A DNA stretch of 64,000 nt from Methanosarcina horonobensis HB-1 = JCM 15518. GTDB lineage: Archaea > Halobacteriota > Methanosarcinia > Methanosarcinales > Methanosarcinaceae. The notes beneath the pieces are model-generated. The model saw only the letters and a list, made by a program, of their open reading frames with translations. It was not told the origin of the DNA and did no database searches. The translations under genes were made by a program, and so were the position numbers. The stretch covers positions 62,001-126,000 of the forward strand of contig NZ_CP009516.1 in the NCBI RefSeq assembly GCF_000970285.1. Direction: 5' to 3'. Below are positions 9,438-16,618 of the stretch, piece by piece; within the stretch, counting starts at the first letter, position 1; every line of letters starts with the position of its first letter.

Positions 9438-9629
9438 TTTCGCTTGGCCCCTCAATCTTTCCGTAAATTTTGGAGAACTTGTGGGGCTGATCTATGTAGC
9501 TATTCAGGAACTTTGCAGTTTCAACCTGACTTTACCAGATTAAATTTCTATCGATTTCTTATTTCTTTCTACCGGCTCTTCAGAATTTTTCGGGAAAAAT
9601 ATTTGAAAGCCGGAACCCCACATTATACT

Positions 9630-9821
9630 ATGACCAGATGTTTGTTTTGCGGGGCCTATTGCGAAGTAAAATGCGGAGTCTACTGTGAAACCTATCCCGG
9701 AAGCCCGGAAGAAAAAGAACACAGGGAAGATGCAAATATACTCGGGTGTACCCGGATAGGCACGTCGTATATCTGCGACAGCTGTCTCAAAGATTTAAAA
9801 GAAGCTCTTGGACTCCTGTGA
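9630..9821 (+). CDS. Cysteine-rich small protein, putative zinc-binding, 63 aa
   Basis: I do not recognise a family. The ATG at 9630 opens a 63-residue protein with eight cysteines: MTRCLFCGAYC, then two more Cys at four-residue spacing (VKC, VYC), one in LGC, and a CDSC pair near the end, followed by a Leu/Lys-rich helix. The CxxC pairs at both ends suggest one or two zinc sites. The frame is open further upstream but without a convincing start. The ribosome binding site is weak. The evidence is the Cys pattern and compact charged composition; a chance frame is possible. Confidence 0.55.
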   Translation: MTRCLFCGAYCEVKCGVYCETYPGSPEEKEHREDANILGCTRIGTSYICDSCLKDLKEALGLL

Positions 9822-9930
9822 AAGCTCCGGAGGACAAGATTGTGACCTGCATGAAATACGTTTTCATCCTCACTTTCATTTTTGAGAGAAAATAAAAAGG
9901 AAGTAGGGGTCTGAAAAACGAATCTGCAGC

Positions 9931-10782
9931 TCAGACCACTTCAACATTAAGTGTAAATCTATCTTCCGTACCGGTTTCATTTTCCCAGGATCTTCTATAT
10001 ACTGCTGTTACCTGCTGAGTGCCTTCAGCCATGGCTTTAATTTCCCATAAGTGAACTCCTCCTGCACCAACAAGAGGCTGTTCACCTTCTTTAGATTCAG
10101 GAGGATAATATGTTCCTGAGACATTATCGAGTCCCTGGCTCAGGTTGAGCTCCCAGGAATAGCCTGTAGTCGGGTTTTCCTCAAGTCTCAGGTAAAAGGT
10201 CTCTCCTTTTTCGAGAGTTATATTTGTTCCATTCGCAGCTTCGGTTATTACCTGCTCTGTAGGCATAGAGTTCGGCGTTTCCTCTAAGGTGTTATCAACA
10301 GCAAGCTCAAAAGATCCGTTTACTCCGTTTACATTTACAGTATAGTTTCCGGCACTGAGACCCTGCACTTCAAGAGGAATCGTTTCTCTAAAATTCTCTA
10401 TAGCCTGAGTGCATATCGCATCTTTTGGGCGCTTTGTCGTGATATTGATATTGAACTGATTTCCTTCTCTTTCAGTCTTTATTTCGTTAATCTCGGTACA
10501 TCCGTCAGGCAGGTAACCTTCTGCTATCACGTATATCTGCACAGGAAAAGACTCAAGAATCAGAACATCGATACTTTCCACGTTTGCCATACCATATATG
10601 TACTCCTGTCCGCTGGTGTTCTGACTGCCTGGACCTTCGGTTTCGTTATCCGTATTGTTTTGCCCGTTGTCAACGCAGCCGGAAAGAGCAATTGTGAAGA
10701 TTAAGAACAGGACTGCCATTAATTTCACAGTTTTTGCAGATCTGATATTTATTACATGATTTTCATTTATTTTTCCTTTCAT
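9931..10782 (-). CDS. Lipoprotein with chagasin-type (I42) cysteine-protease-inhibitor domain
   Basis: The start is ATG at 10782, 3-4 nt after GGGAG. A longer frame exists upstream but lacks a ribosome site. Residues 18-36 form a signal peptide ending in a lipobox (IALSGC, Cys36), followed by an Asn/Thr/Gly-rich tether. The C-terminal 110 residues carry all three chagasin loops in order: NPTTGYSW, GAGGVHLW and RRSW. This fold blocks papain-like cysteine proteases. The middle region (about 60-160) is beta-rich and not recognised. It probably acts on the cell surface to guard against exogenous or self proteases. The gene is monocistronic. Confidence 0.85.
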   Translation of the reverse strand: MKGKINENHVINIRSAKTVKLMAVLFLIFTIALSGCVDNGQNNTDNETEGPGSQNTSGQEYIYGMANVESIDVLILESFPVQIYVIAEGYLPDGCTEINEIKTEREGNQFNINITTKRPKDAICTQAIENFRETIPLEVQGLSAGNYTVNVNGVNGSFELAVDNTLEETPNSMPTEQVITEAANGTNITLEKGETFYLRLEENPTTGYSWELNLSQGLDNVSGTYYPPESKEGEQPLVGAGGVHLWEIKAMAEGTQQVTAVYRRSWENETGTEDRFTLNVEVV

Positions 10783-11157
10783 TGTCTCCCTCTTATTCCT
10801 CTTTACAGAGGAAAAAATAATCCTGTTTGAATTTATTCTTTGCTTAAGCTTCGGTTCTGTTCGCAGCTTTAATTCTAAAATTGAAGTAAATTGCGGGTTG
10901 AAAGATAAGTAGAAAAGAACAGCTTTTACAGGCTGCGACAAGGTAGAGAACAACTTGCAATAATGAAATTTGCCGACAGAAAAAACAGCCTTTACAGGCT
11001 GGGATTCAGCATCAGTACTCTATCCACAAAAATACAGTACTTCAGGAAATAAGCCCGGTAGTCCTTATAAATAGAAATCAGGGTATTTTTTCACCTGTAG
11101 AAATTAGAAAAATATATTTTGAGATCAAATTTCTTTCGACAAGTTTTTTGTCAGAAT

Positions 11158-11961
11158 TTATTCTTTTATCTCCTGAGCCTGGCCTTTGTAATGGAGAATA
11201 AGCTCTTCAGCCCATTTCAAAGAAGCGGGTTCAGAAGCTATAATACTCTCCTGGTCGTAGGTTCCTTTCCATGTAAGGAAATCAGCCATCATGAAACATT
11301 CAGTTTTTGTCAGCATAGCTATTTTCATTTCTTCGGCATAAACAAAAAGTTGTCTGTTTTTTCTGGTTAGATAAAGTTTCAGTTCTTCCTCAAAATCGTT
11401 TTCTAACCTTTTGTAAATTCTCTTTGTCACTATAAGGGTAATTCCAACATTATCATCTTCAATTCTTAGAAAATATTCCGGGAATGCCGGATGGAATATT
11501 GAAGATAGAGATAATATGTTTTTTGATTTCTCTATGTTTTTTAGGAATATGGCAGAAGTCTCGAAAATTTTATCGGGATCGGGTTTTACAAGAGAATATG
11601 GTTTTAGTTCGTTAAGTCTCCTGAGGAAGGCTGGAGACAAATCACTCAGATCGCGTTCCTGCCAGAAGTTTTTATGTCCTTCAATGACCTCAAGAGTGTC
11701 AAGCAGAGGTTGCATTTTTTCGACCAGGATTTCTGCCAGAGGGGTAAGACTGTACTCTTTGTCATCCTGATGAACCAGAAATTCCTCCTTTAATTTTTTA
11801 ATCTGTGGAAGCATTCCTGTCGGGGTGACATTAAGAAGGTTTACGATTTCTTCCATTGTCCTTCCTCCGTCTTTGAGAAGGAGCAAAAGATCCCTTCTTT
11901 TCTGGGACATAAAGAGCAGGTCTATCAACATTCTATTCATTGTTTTCACTTTCTTTTTCAT
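11158..11961 (-). CDS. HTH transcriptional regulator, methanogen FilR1/Msr-like (ArsR fold plus DUF1724)
   Basis: The N-terminus is a winged helix (residues ~10-80: KRRDLLLLLKDGG, then TMEEIVNLLNVTPTGMLPQI as the recognition region). The following ~170 residues match the sensor region found in a methanogen-specific family that includes FilR1 and the Msr methyltransferase regulators of Methanosarcina; this is from memory of the family. A longer upstream frame is rejected because the TATA box at 12048-12055 would start the mRNA near 12020, inside it. ATG 11961 (267 aa) or ATG 11940 are the plausible starts. The target genes are unknown. Confidence 0.78.
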   Translation of the reverse strand: MKKKVKTMNRMLIDLLFMSQKRRDLLLLLKDGGRTMEEIVNLLNVTPTGMLPQIKKLKEEFLVHQDDKEYSLTPLAEILVEKMQPLLDTLEVIEGHKNFWQERDLSDLSPAFLRRLNELKPYSLVKPDPDKIFETSAIFLKNIEKSKNILSLSSIFHPAFPEYFLRIEDDNVGITLIVTKRIYKRLENDFEEELKLYLTRKNRQLFVYAEEMKIAMLTKTECFMMADFLTWKGTYDQESIIASEPASLKWAEELILHYKGQAQEIKE

Positions 11962-12047
11962 TTTCCAGACTCGCGCCTTTGCGGGGATGCTATTTTTACT
12001 CTTCTTTTTTCTGGAAACTCCCTTGAGCCTATTGTTTATGGAGACAG

Positions 12048-12056
12048 TATATAAAT
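12048..12056 (-). promoter_or_regulatory. TATA box of the FilR1-like regulator gene
   Basis: TTTATATA on the minus strand, preceded by A/T-rich sequence with a second TTTAAAT word. It predicts transcription from about 12020-12025 and so decides the start codon of the regulator gene. Confidence 0.55.
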
Positions 12057-12320
12057 ATCTTTGATTTAAATATTTTTTGAAATAATGTTTTAACCGCACC
12101 AGATATACCAGTAAGTTTTTAATTTGCTTTAAAGTGTTTCTTTTTTACCTTTTTTCTGAACTATTTTTTTAACAAGATAAGAAAACTTAAAGTCTATGGG
12201 TTGAATTATATAATCTCGAAGGTGGAGTTAGGACATAAGTGCTCCTGAAACAGTATAATTTCCTGACCAACACACCGGGTTTCGGATCCGGGAGGGTTTT
12301 ACATAGAATCGTTTAGATGT

Positions 12321-12995
12321 GTGCTTACGAACTGGGATTATATTTATAACCTGTGCAGAAATATTTCAAAAGAAGTCAAAAGCTCCGGGTATGAGCCTGA
12401 CGTTATTATCGCCCTTGCCAGAGGAGGCTGGTTTGCAGGACGTGTGCTGTGCGATTTCCTCGGTCTTGATGATCTTTCCAGCCTTAAAATCGAGCATTAC
12501 ATAGGGGCTGCAGCTATCGACACCGGTGAACCCTATATACGATATCCTCTCTCAGACAGTGTAATTAAAGGGAAAAAAGTGCTGATTGTGGACGACATAG
12601 TGGATACAGGAGAAAGCATGATCAGTGCTAAGGATTACATTGAAAGCCGGAACCCCAGAGAGGTTCGAACCGCTTCTTTACAATACCTGGGGAGCTCGAA
12701 GATCGATCCTGATTATGTGGGAGAGAAGCTTGAAGATTGGGCATGGATTGTCTATCCATGGAACTTTATGGAAGATATGATAAGTATTCTAACAAAAGGT
12801 ATGAGAAAAGACCCTGAAAAACTCTGGAGTCTTGAAGATCTTAAACATAGCCTTTACACAAACCATGCTCTTGATCCGGTAGTTTTTGAAATTACCCAAC
12901 CTGGCAGGCTTCCGGAAGTTCTGGAAGAAATGGATAGAATCCATAGAACTGCTTCTGATATTATTGATGGGAATAAGTACTGGAAACTTTTATAA
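12321..12995 (+). CDS. Phosphoribosyltransferase family protein (purine-type PRTase)
   Basis: Residues ~28-36 give PDVIIALARGGWFAGR, the ARGG pyrophosphate loop, and ~85-100 the PRPP-binding signature VLIVDDIVDTGES. The DWAWIVYPW stretch and an extended C-terminal helical region are typical of archaeal Gpt-like xanthine/hypoxanthine PRTases, so purine salvage is likely, but the base specificity cannot be read. The only in-frame start after the upstream stop is GTG at 12321. It lacks a well-spaced ribosome site; the nearest GGAGGG is about 24 nt upstream. TATA-like ATTATATAAT at ~12203 suggests a leader of about 85 nt. Confidence 0.85.
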   Translation: MLTNWDYIYNLCRNISKEVKSSGYEPDVIIALARGGWFAGRVLCDFLGLDDLSSLKIEHYIGAAAIDTGEPYIRYPLSDSVIKGKKVLIVDDIVDTGESMISAKDYIESRNPREVRTASLQYLGSSKIDPDYVGEKLEDWAWIVYPWNFMEDMISILTKGMRKDPEKLWSLEDLKHSLYTNHALDPVVFEITQPGRLPEVLEEMDRIHRTASDIIDGNKYWKLL

Positions 12996-13348
12996 AAAAG
13001 TTGTATTATCTGTGTGTCTATCGATAACTATTCTATATCGAACGAGGAAGTTTGTAGTCGGTAAGGGCAAAAAGCCCTCCGGTGAAAGGAAGTATTTCGT
13101 TAAAATTACTAAATAAAAAAACTGTAAATACAAATATACATATTTATTAAAGGTATTTATTTAAGATATTGTTTAAGGTATACTGATAATAGGTATCCAT
13201 TACACATAAGAATCAATTCCATACTCAATTCAGGTACCCGTTAAGTTCTCAGTTTAACAATCAACCAATGTATGTATCCAGTTAAGATACAGATAGACGG
13301 GTATAAACTGCATCAATTATGTTCATATTATTGATTACCGGTGAACTC
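12996..13348. other. Intergenic region upstream of the Zn-ribbon gene
   Basis: AT-rich. The words GGTATCCATTACACATAAG, GGTACCCGTTAAG and ATGTATCCAGTTAAG recur loosely at 13180-13290, suggesting degraded direct repeats of about 40 bp. No coding potential is seen. Confidence 0.35.
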
Positions 13349-13807
13349 ATGCCCCATAGATGTACCAGATGCGGAACAATTTTTGAAGACGGGGATTCTG
13401 TAATTCTCAGCGGCTGCCCGAGCTGCGGCTGGAATAAGTTCCTCTATGTGAAAAAAGAGCCAGAAGGTTTGGAGAATCAGGGAAGAGTCGCTCTGGAAGA
13501 ACAAAAGCTGGACCTTGAAGCTTCTCTGGATGAGGTTGTTAGGAATATTGACGAAGCCCTTGCATCCGGAGAAAAAGACAGGGAGCAGCAGTCAGAAAAC
13601 GAAAATAAAACTGACGAGGAAAGGGTGGAATCTGTAAGGATTCTTGGTCCCGGTTCTTATGAACTTAATCTGGATTCTCTTTTGGAGCGAAAAGAACTTG
13701 TTATGGCAATCAGGGAGGAAGGTTCATATGCTCTCCATTTGCCCTCTGTCTTTAACCAGCAGAAGGAAAAACAAAAAGATAAATCAAGAGCAAAGAAGCA
13801 AAGATAA
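13349..13807 (+). CDS. Archaeal Zn-ribbon-containing protein (COG3364-like)
   Basis: Start ATG at 13349, five nt after GGTGA. An upstream in-frame start exists but has no ribosome site. The N-terminus HRCTRCGTIFEDG followed by SGCPSCGWNKF is a classic four-Cys zinc ribbon. The centre (about residues 50-100) is a highly charged, low-complexity acidic segment. A C-terminal conserved-looking domain begins SVRILGPGSYELNLDSLL and includes IREEGSYALHLPS, and the tail is basic (KEKQKDKSRAKKQR). Similar proteins are widespread in euryarchaea; the function is unknown to me. Confidence 0.82.
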   Translation: MPHRCTRCGTIFEDGDSVILSGCPSCGWNKFLYVKKEPEGLENQGRVALEEQKLDLEASLDEVVRNIDEALASGEKDREQQSENENKTDEERVESVRILGPGSYELNLDSLLERKELVMAIREEGSYALHLPSVFNQQKEKQKDKSRAKKQR

Positions 13808-14069
13808 TCTCTAATTTTTTATTTTTTGTCGGCTTTCCCATTTTATATCTATTTTTTGATTTTTTAAGCTTTTCTTCACCATATACTTTTTTAGCTTTAC
13901 TTATTATAACTATTTATATTTTCATGTAGTTCTCTTATTTTTTTTATTGACTTAATAGTTTTGACATATTAAGACATGAAATAAAAGAACAAAGTTCTTC
14001 TAGGATAAGTGCAGATTAATTCTTAGTTTGGGAGGTTGTCACTTATTCTCTCGACGTTGAGGAATTTGA

Positions 14070-14777
14070 ATGAAAATAGATAGTACCATGAAACTATTTG
14101 CCCTCTTCCTGGGTCTGGCTACTCTTTCAGGATTTATGGTTTTAACCGATGGTAGTAATAAAGTTAAAACTTCTGAAGATACTGGAAGGCGATTTGATAA
14201 TATTACTTCCGATGAAAAGTTGCTCAAGAAACTTCCAGAAACTTCGGGAAAAGATATTGTTAAGAAAGTCGAGATTCAGGGTGCTTCATTTAAGCCTCAG
14301 AAACACTGGGAAGGATTCGAAACAGTCACAATAAATATTGAAGAATTTGAGAATACTGCTGTAAACGGAAACGTAAGTCTCAGGCTATTAGAGAGAGATT
14401 TTGAAGTACAAATCAAGGAAATTTCCAGACTTAGCGGAGGGAAATCATATTGCTACTCAGGGTATGTTAAAGGAGATCCTCAAAGTAAGGCAACCTTCTA
14501 TGTTTGTGGTGAATTATTTAGTGGTTCTATAGAGCTAGAAGATCTGATGTACAATATTGCAGTCACTTCTGAAGTAAACGATGGAAAAACTGTTCATATC
14601 GTGTTTATAATGGACTGGAAAAAAGACAGAGAGAGACTGAAACACTTGATGAATCCTCTGACATATCTTACCTTCGGGAAGGAAAAAAAGGATGATATGT
14701 TATTGATCCTGGCTCCTCTGAGATGCTGTACACCGATCTATAATCCGTCCGGAATGTCCTATATCAGTCTAGATTGA
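14070..14777 (+). CDS. Secreted protein resembling a metalloprotease propeptide, no catalytic domain
   Basis: The ATG lies 8 nt after GAGGAA. An N-terminal signal segment (MKLFALFLGLATLSGFMVL) is followed by about 160 residues whose core, SYCYSGYVKGDPQS with TFYVCGELFSGSIEL, matches the YxGxVxGxPxS...C..L.G.I pattern of reprolysin (M12B)-type propeptides. The chain ends at residue 235 with no HExxH motif, and its last 40 residues look unrelated. In Methanosarcina such propeptides normally precede a zinc protease, so this is probably a truncated remnant or a free inhibitor-like propeptide. Family assignment is inference. Confidence 0.6.
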   Translation: MKIDSTMKLFALFLGLATLSGFMVLTDGSNKVKTSEDTGRRFDNITSDEKLLKKLPETSGKDIVKKVEIQGASFKPQKHWEGFETVTINIEEFENTAVNGNVSLRLLERDFEVQIKEISRLSGGKSYCYSGYVKGDPQSKATFYVCGELFSGSIELEDLMYNIAVTSEVNDGKTVHIVFIMDWKKDRERLKHLMNPLTYLTFGKEKKDDMLLILAPLRCCTPIYNPSGMSYISLD

Positions 14778-14797
14778 ATCTGTTGGGGGGTTAGGAT

Positions 14798-15451
14798 ACG
14801 CAGAAAAAAGTAAAAAGTTTAAGTGCAGTCATCATTGGCATAGCAGTATTATTCTATATTCTTCCTCTATTCTATGAGACTTTTAACTATTATCCTCCAG
14901 TGGTAGAGGATATGCCTCACAGAAGGACTGTTCAGATTTGGAATACTTTTACAAATCAAAGGGTAACTCTTGATGCTGAGATCCCTTCAATACCTGTAAA
15001 TCAATTGCCGGTGTATCAGGGGAAATCTCCCTCAAGCACCCTTAATGTCAGTTTTACTGATTCCAATGAGTCTCATAACAGCAACTATACAGGGGAAATC
15101 TGTTTTCTTGTCGTGAACAACAAGATTGCAGAAAGCAAGTTTAATTTAGCTGATAATGCTACAGAACTGAAACCTATGGAAATGGCAAGTTTCCAAACAA
15201 CGGGTCTTAACGACTCAGGAAAATACATAATCCAGCAAATAAGAATTCGAAATTTCGTCACTCAGAAAGGTAATATACCTATGTTTTCACTGGGAAGGAT
15301 CAGAATTACTGAGGTCGAGTTTGTTTATTTCAATAGTTTTGACACTTATTCCTATAGATATAAAGGTCAAACCACATATTATCCTGCATGGAAAATTACG
15401 GCTGAAACCTCAAATTACGGAAACGAAGTTTTGATGGTTAAAGCGGTTTAA
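14798..15451 (+). CDS. Membrane-anchored protein of unknown function, apparent ACG start codon (possible start-loss pseudogene)
   Basis: The frame is open from 14795. From ACG at 14798 it reads Gln-Lys-Lys-Val-Lys and then a clear transmembrane segment (LSAVIIGIAVLFYILPLF), followed by about 185 extracellular-looking residues rich in Asn/Thr/Ser. There is no ATG, GTG or TTG before 14900, yet a strong G-rich ribosome site (GGGGGG, 14785-14790) sits 7 nt before the ACG. A GTG at 14900 would remove the membrane anchor and has no such site. Either ACG is used weakly, or a T-to-C change killed a former ATG. It lies 20 bp after the propeptide-like gene, probably in one operon. Confidence 0.55.
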   Translation, partial: TQKKVKSLSAVIIGIAVLFYILPLFYETFNYYPPVVEDMPHRRTVQIWNTFTNQRVTLDAEIPSIPVNQLPVYQGKSPSSTLNVSFTDSNESHNSNYTGEICFLVVNNKIAESKFNLADNATELKPMEMASFQTTGLNDSGKYIIQQIRIRNFVTQKGNIPMFSLGRIRITEVEFVYFNSFDTYSYRYKGQTTYYPAWKITAETSNYGNEVLMVKAV

Positions 15452-15460
15452 CTCTAAGGC

Positions 15461-15510
15461 GAGAAGTCCCCTTCCTCGCTTTCATCAGAAAGCAGGGAGG
15501 GGTGATTCAC
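15461..15510. repeat. Orphan hairpin, possible remnant of an IS200/IS605-type right end
   Basis: Arms CCCCTTCCTCGCTTTC (15468-15483) and GAAAGCAGGGAGGGG (15488-15502) pair around ATCA with one bulge, flanked by GAGAAGT and TGATTCAC. This arrangement resembles the structured 3' ends of archaeal TnpB elements as I remember them, but no transposase gene is nearby. It could equally end the transcript of the preceding gene. Confidence 0.4.
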
Positions 15511-15662
15511 TAAATGCTTTTTCTCTTACCCGGACTCGGTGATATTGATTCTGTATAATGAAAGATCTTTCATTTCTGGATAACTTCAGCCAAATCTCCA
15601 GGTAATCTGAACACGGATCATCTTATGGAAAAACTTATATATTATTATTGATAACTATTGGT

Positions 15663-15694
15663 TACTAACTATTGCTCACACACCATAGTTAGTA
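15663..15694. promoter_or_regulatory. Perfect 10-bp inverted repeat upstream of the heat-shock operon, candidate HSR1 operator
   Basis: TACTAACTAT (15663-15672), a 12-nt spacer, then ATAGTTAGTA (15685-15694). The CTAAC/GTTAG half-sites are those I recall for HSR1 of Archaeoglobus fulgidus, though the spacing is wider here. A third half-site TTACTAAC lies at 15881-15888, beside the predicted transcription start, 25-30 bases after the AAATATATAA element at 15851-15860. Autoregulation by the gene product at 15926 is a natural reading. Confidence 0.55.
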
Positions 15695-15925
15695 TTCTGG
15701 CCGGGAATATTCTATAAATCCTGTCATACAGATTCGTAAATTTTCTTTACGTAGATCTGAGCAGTAACAAGATGACAATTCAAGTGATCTGCAGGAAAGA
15801 TCAGAACTTTAAAACCATGCAAGGCATATAATACATAATAATTATCATAAAAATATATAAAAAACAAAATTCTAAATTTATTACTAACATATTATAACAT
15901 TTCAAAACCATCACAGGGAAAAAAC

Positions 15926-16618
15926 ATGGACCCAGCAAAACTACTTGACATCCTGGGGAATGAAAACCGCAGGAAGATAATTCAACTTCTTGCAAACCGC
16001 CCCTGCTATGTCAGTGAAATCTCGGGCAGGCTGGGAGTAGGACCTAAGGCGATTATCAGTCATCTGAGCCTGCTAGAACAGGCAGGGCTGATTGAATGCA
16101 GTGTGGATGAGCAAAGGCGCAAATACTTCAATATTGCAAATAATATGAGGCTTGAGGTATCCGTATCACCGTATGCGTATACGATGGCTCTTCAGGACAT
16201 TGGTTTTGACAGGGAGAAAAAAGGGGAAAGTCCTGTTGCCGAGAAGGATGAACCTGCTGCCAGAGATGAATCTTCCTGCTTCTTCCTGAAATTAAGCGAC
16301 AGGCTCAAAGAACTTAAAGAAAGGCAGGAAGAACTTGCGCAAATGCAGAAGCAGTTACAGGTCGAATATATGGAACTGATGGACAGATGCCTGGACTCCA
16401 TTGAAGAGATTGCCAGAAATCCCGTAGAATGCGAGCTCCTGTTCGAGCTTTTGAAAAACGAAGCTACAGCAGCTGTCCTCTGTTATAATCTGCATTTGCA
16501 TCCGAGCATTATCATGTCTAACCTTACGGACCTTGCAGAAAGAGGTTTTGTTGAATACACGATTAAAAATAACCAGCAATACTGGAGAATATGTGAGACC
16601 GGAGTTGAGAATAAATGA
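15926..16618 (+). CDS. ArsR-type winged-helix regulator, HSR1-like heat-shock regulator
   Basis: The 230-residue protein has an N-terminal winged helix ([37 protein letters not shown]) and a coiled-coil-forming middle (residues ~120-155, [19 protein letters not shown]). The C-terminal third looks like a second, degenerate winged helix ([13 protein letters not shown] to [14 protein letters not shown]). It overlaps the Cdc48 gene by 4 bp, and Hsp20 genes follow. The same order, regulator-cdc48-hsp20, is known for HSR1 of A. fulgidus, which represses heat-shock genes. The assignment rests on that context plus the fold. Confidence 0.82.
   Translation: MDPAKLLDILGNENRRKIIQLLANRPCYVSEISGRLGVGPKAIISHLSLLEQAGLIECSVDEQRRKYFNIANNMRLEVSVSPYAYTMALQDIGFDREKKGESPVAEKDEPAARDESSCFFLKLSDRLKELKERQEELAQMQKQLQVEYMELMDRCLDSIEEIARNPVECELLFELLKNEATAAVLCYNLHLHPSIIMSNLTDLAERGFVEYTIKNNQQYWRICETGVENK

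Noticed and set aside
12250-12320. Riboswitch in the phosphoribosyltransferase leader
   Set aside because: Only a short CGGATCCG palindrome and no consistent set of stems; not enough to claim a purine aptamer.
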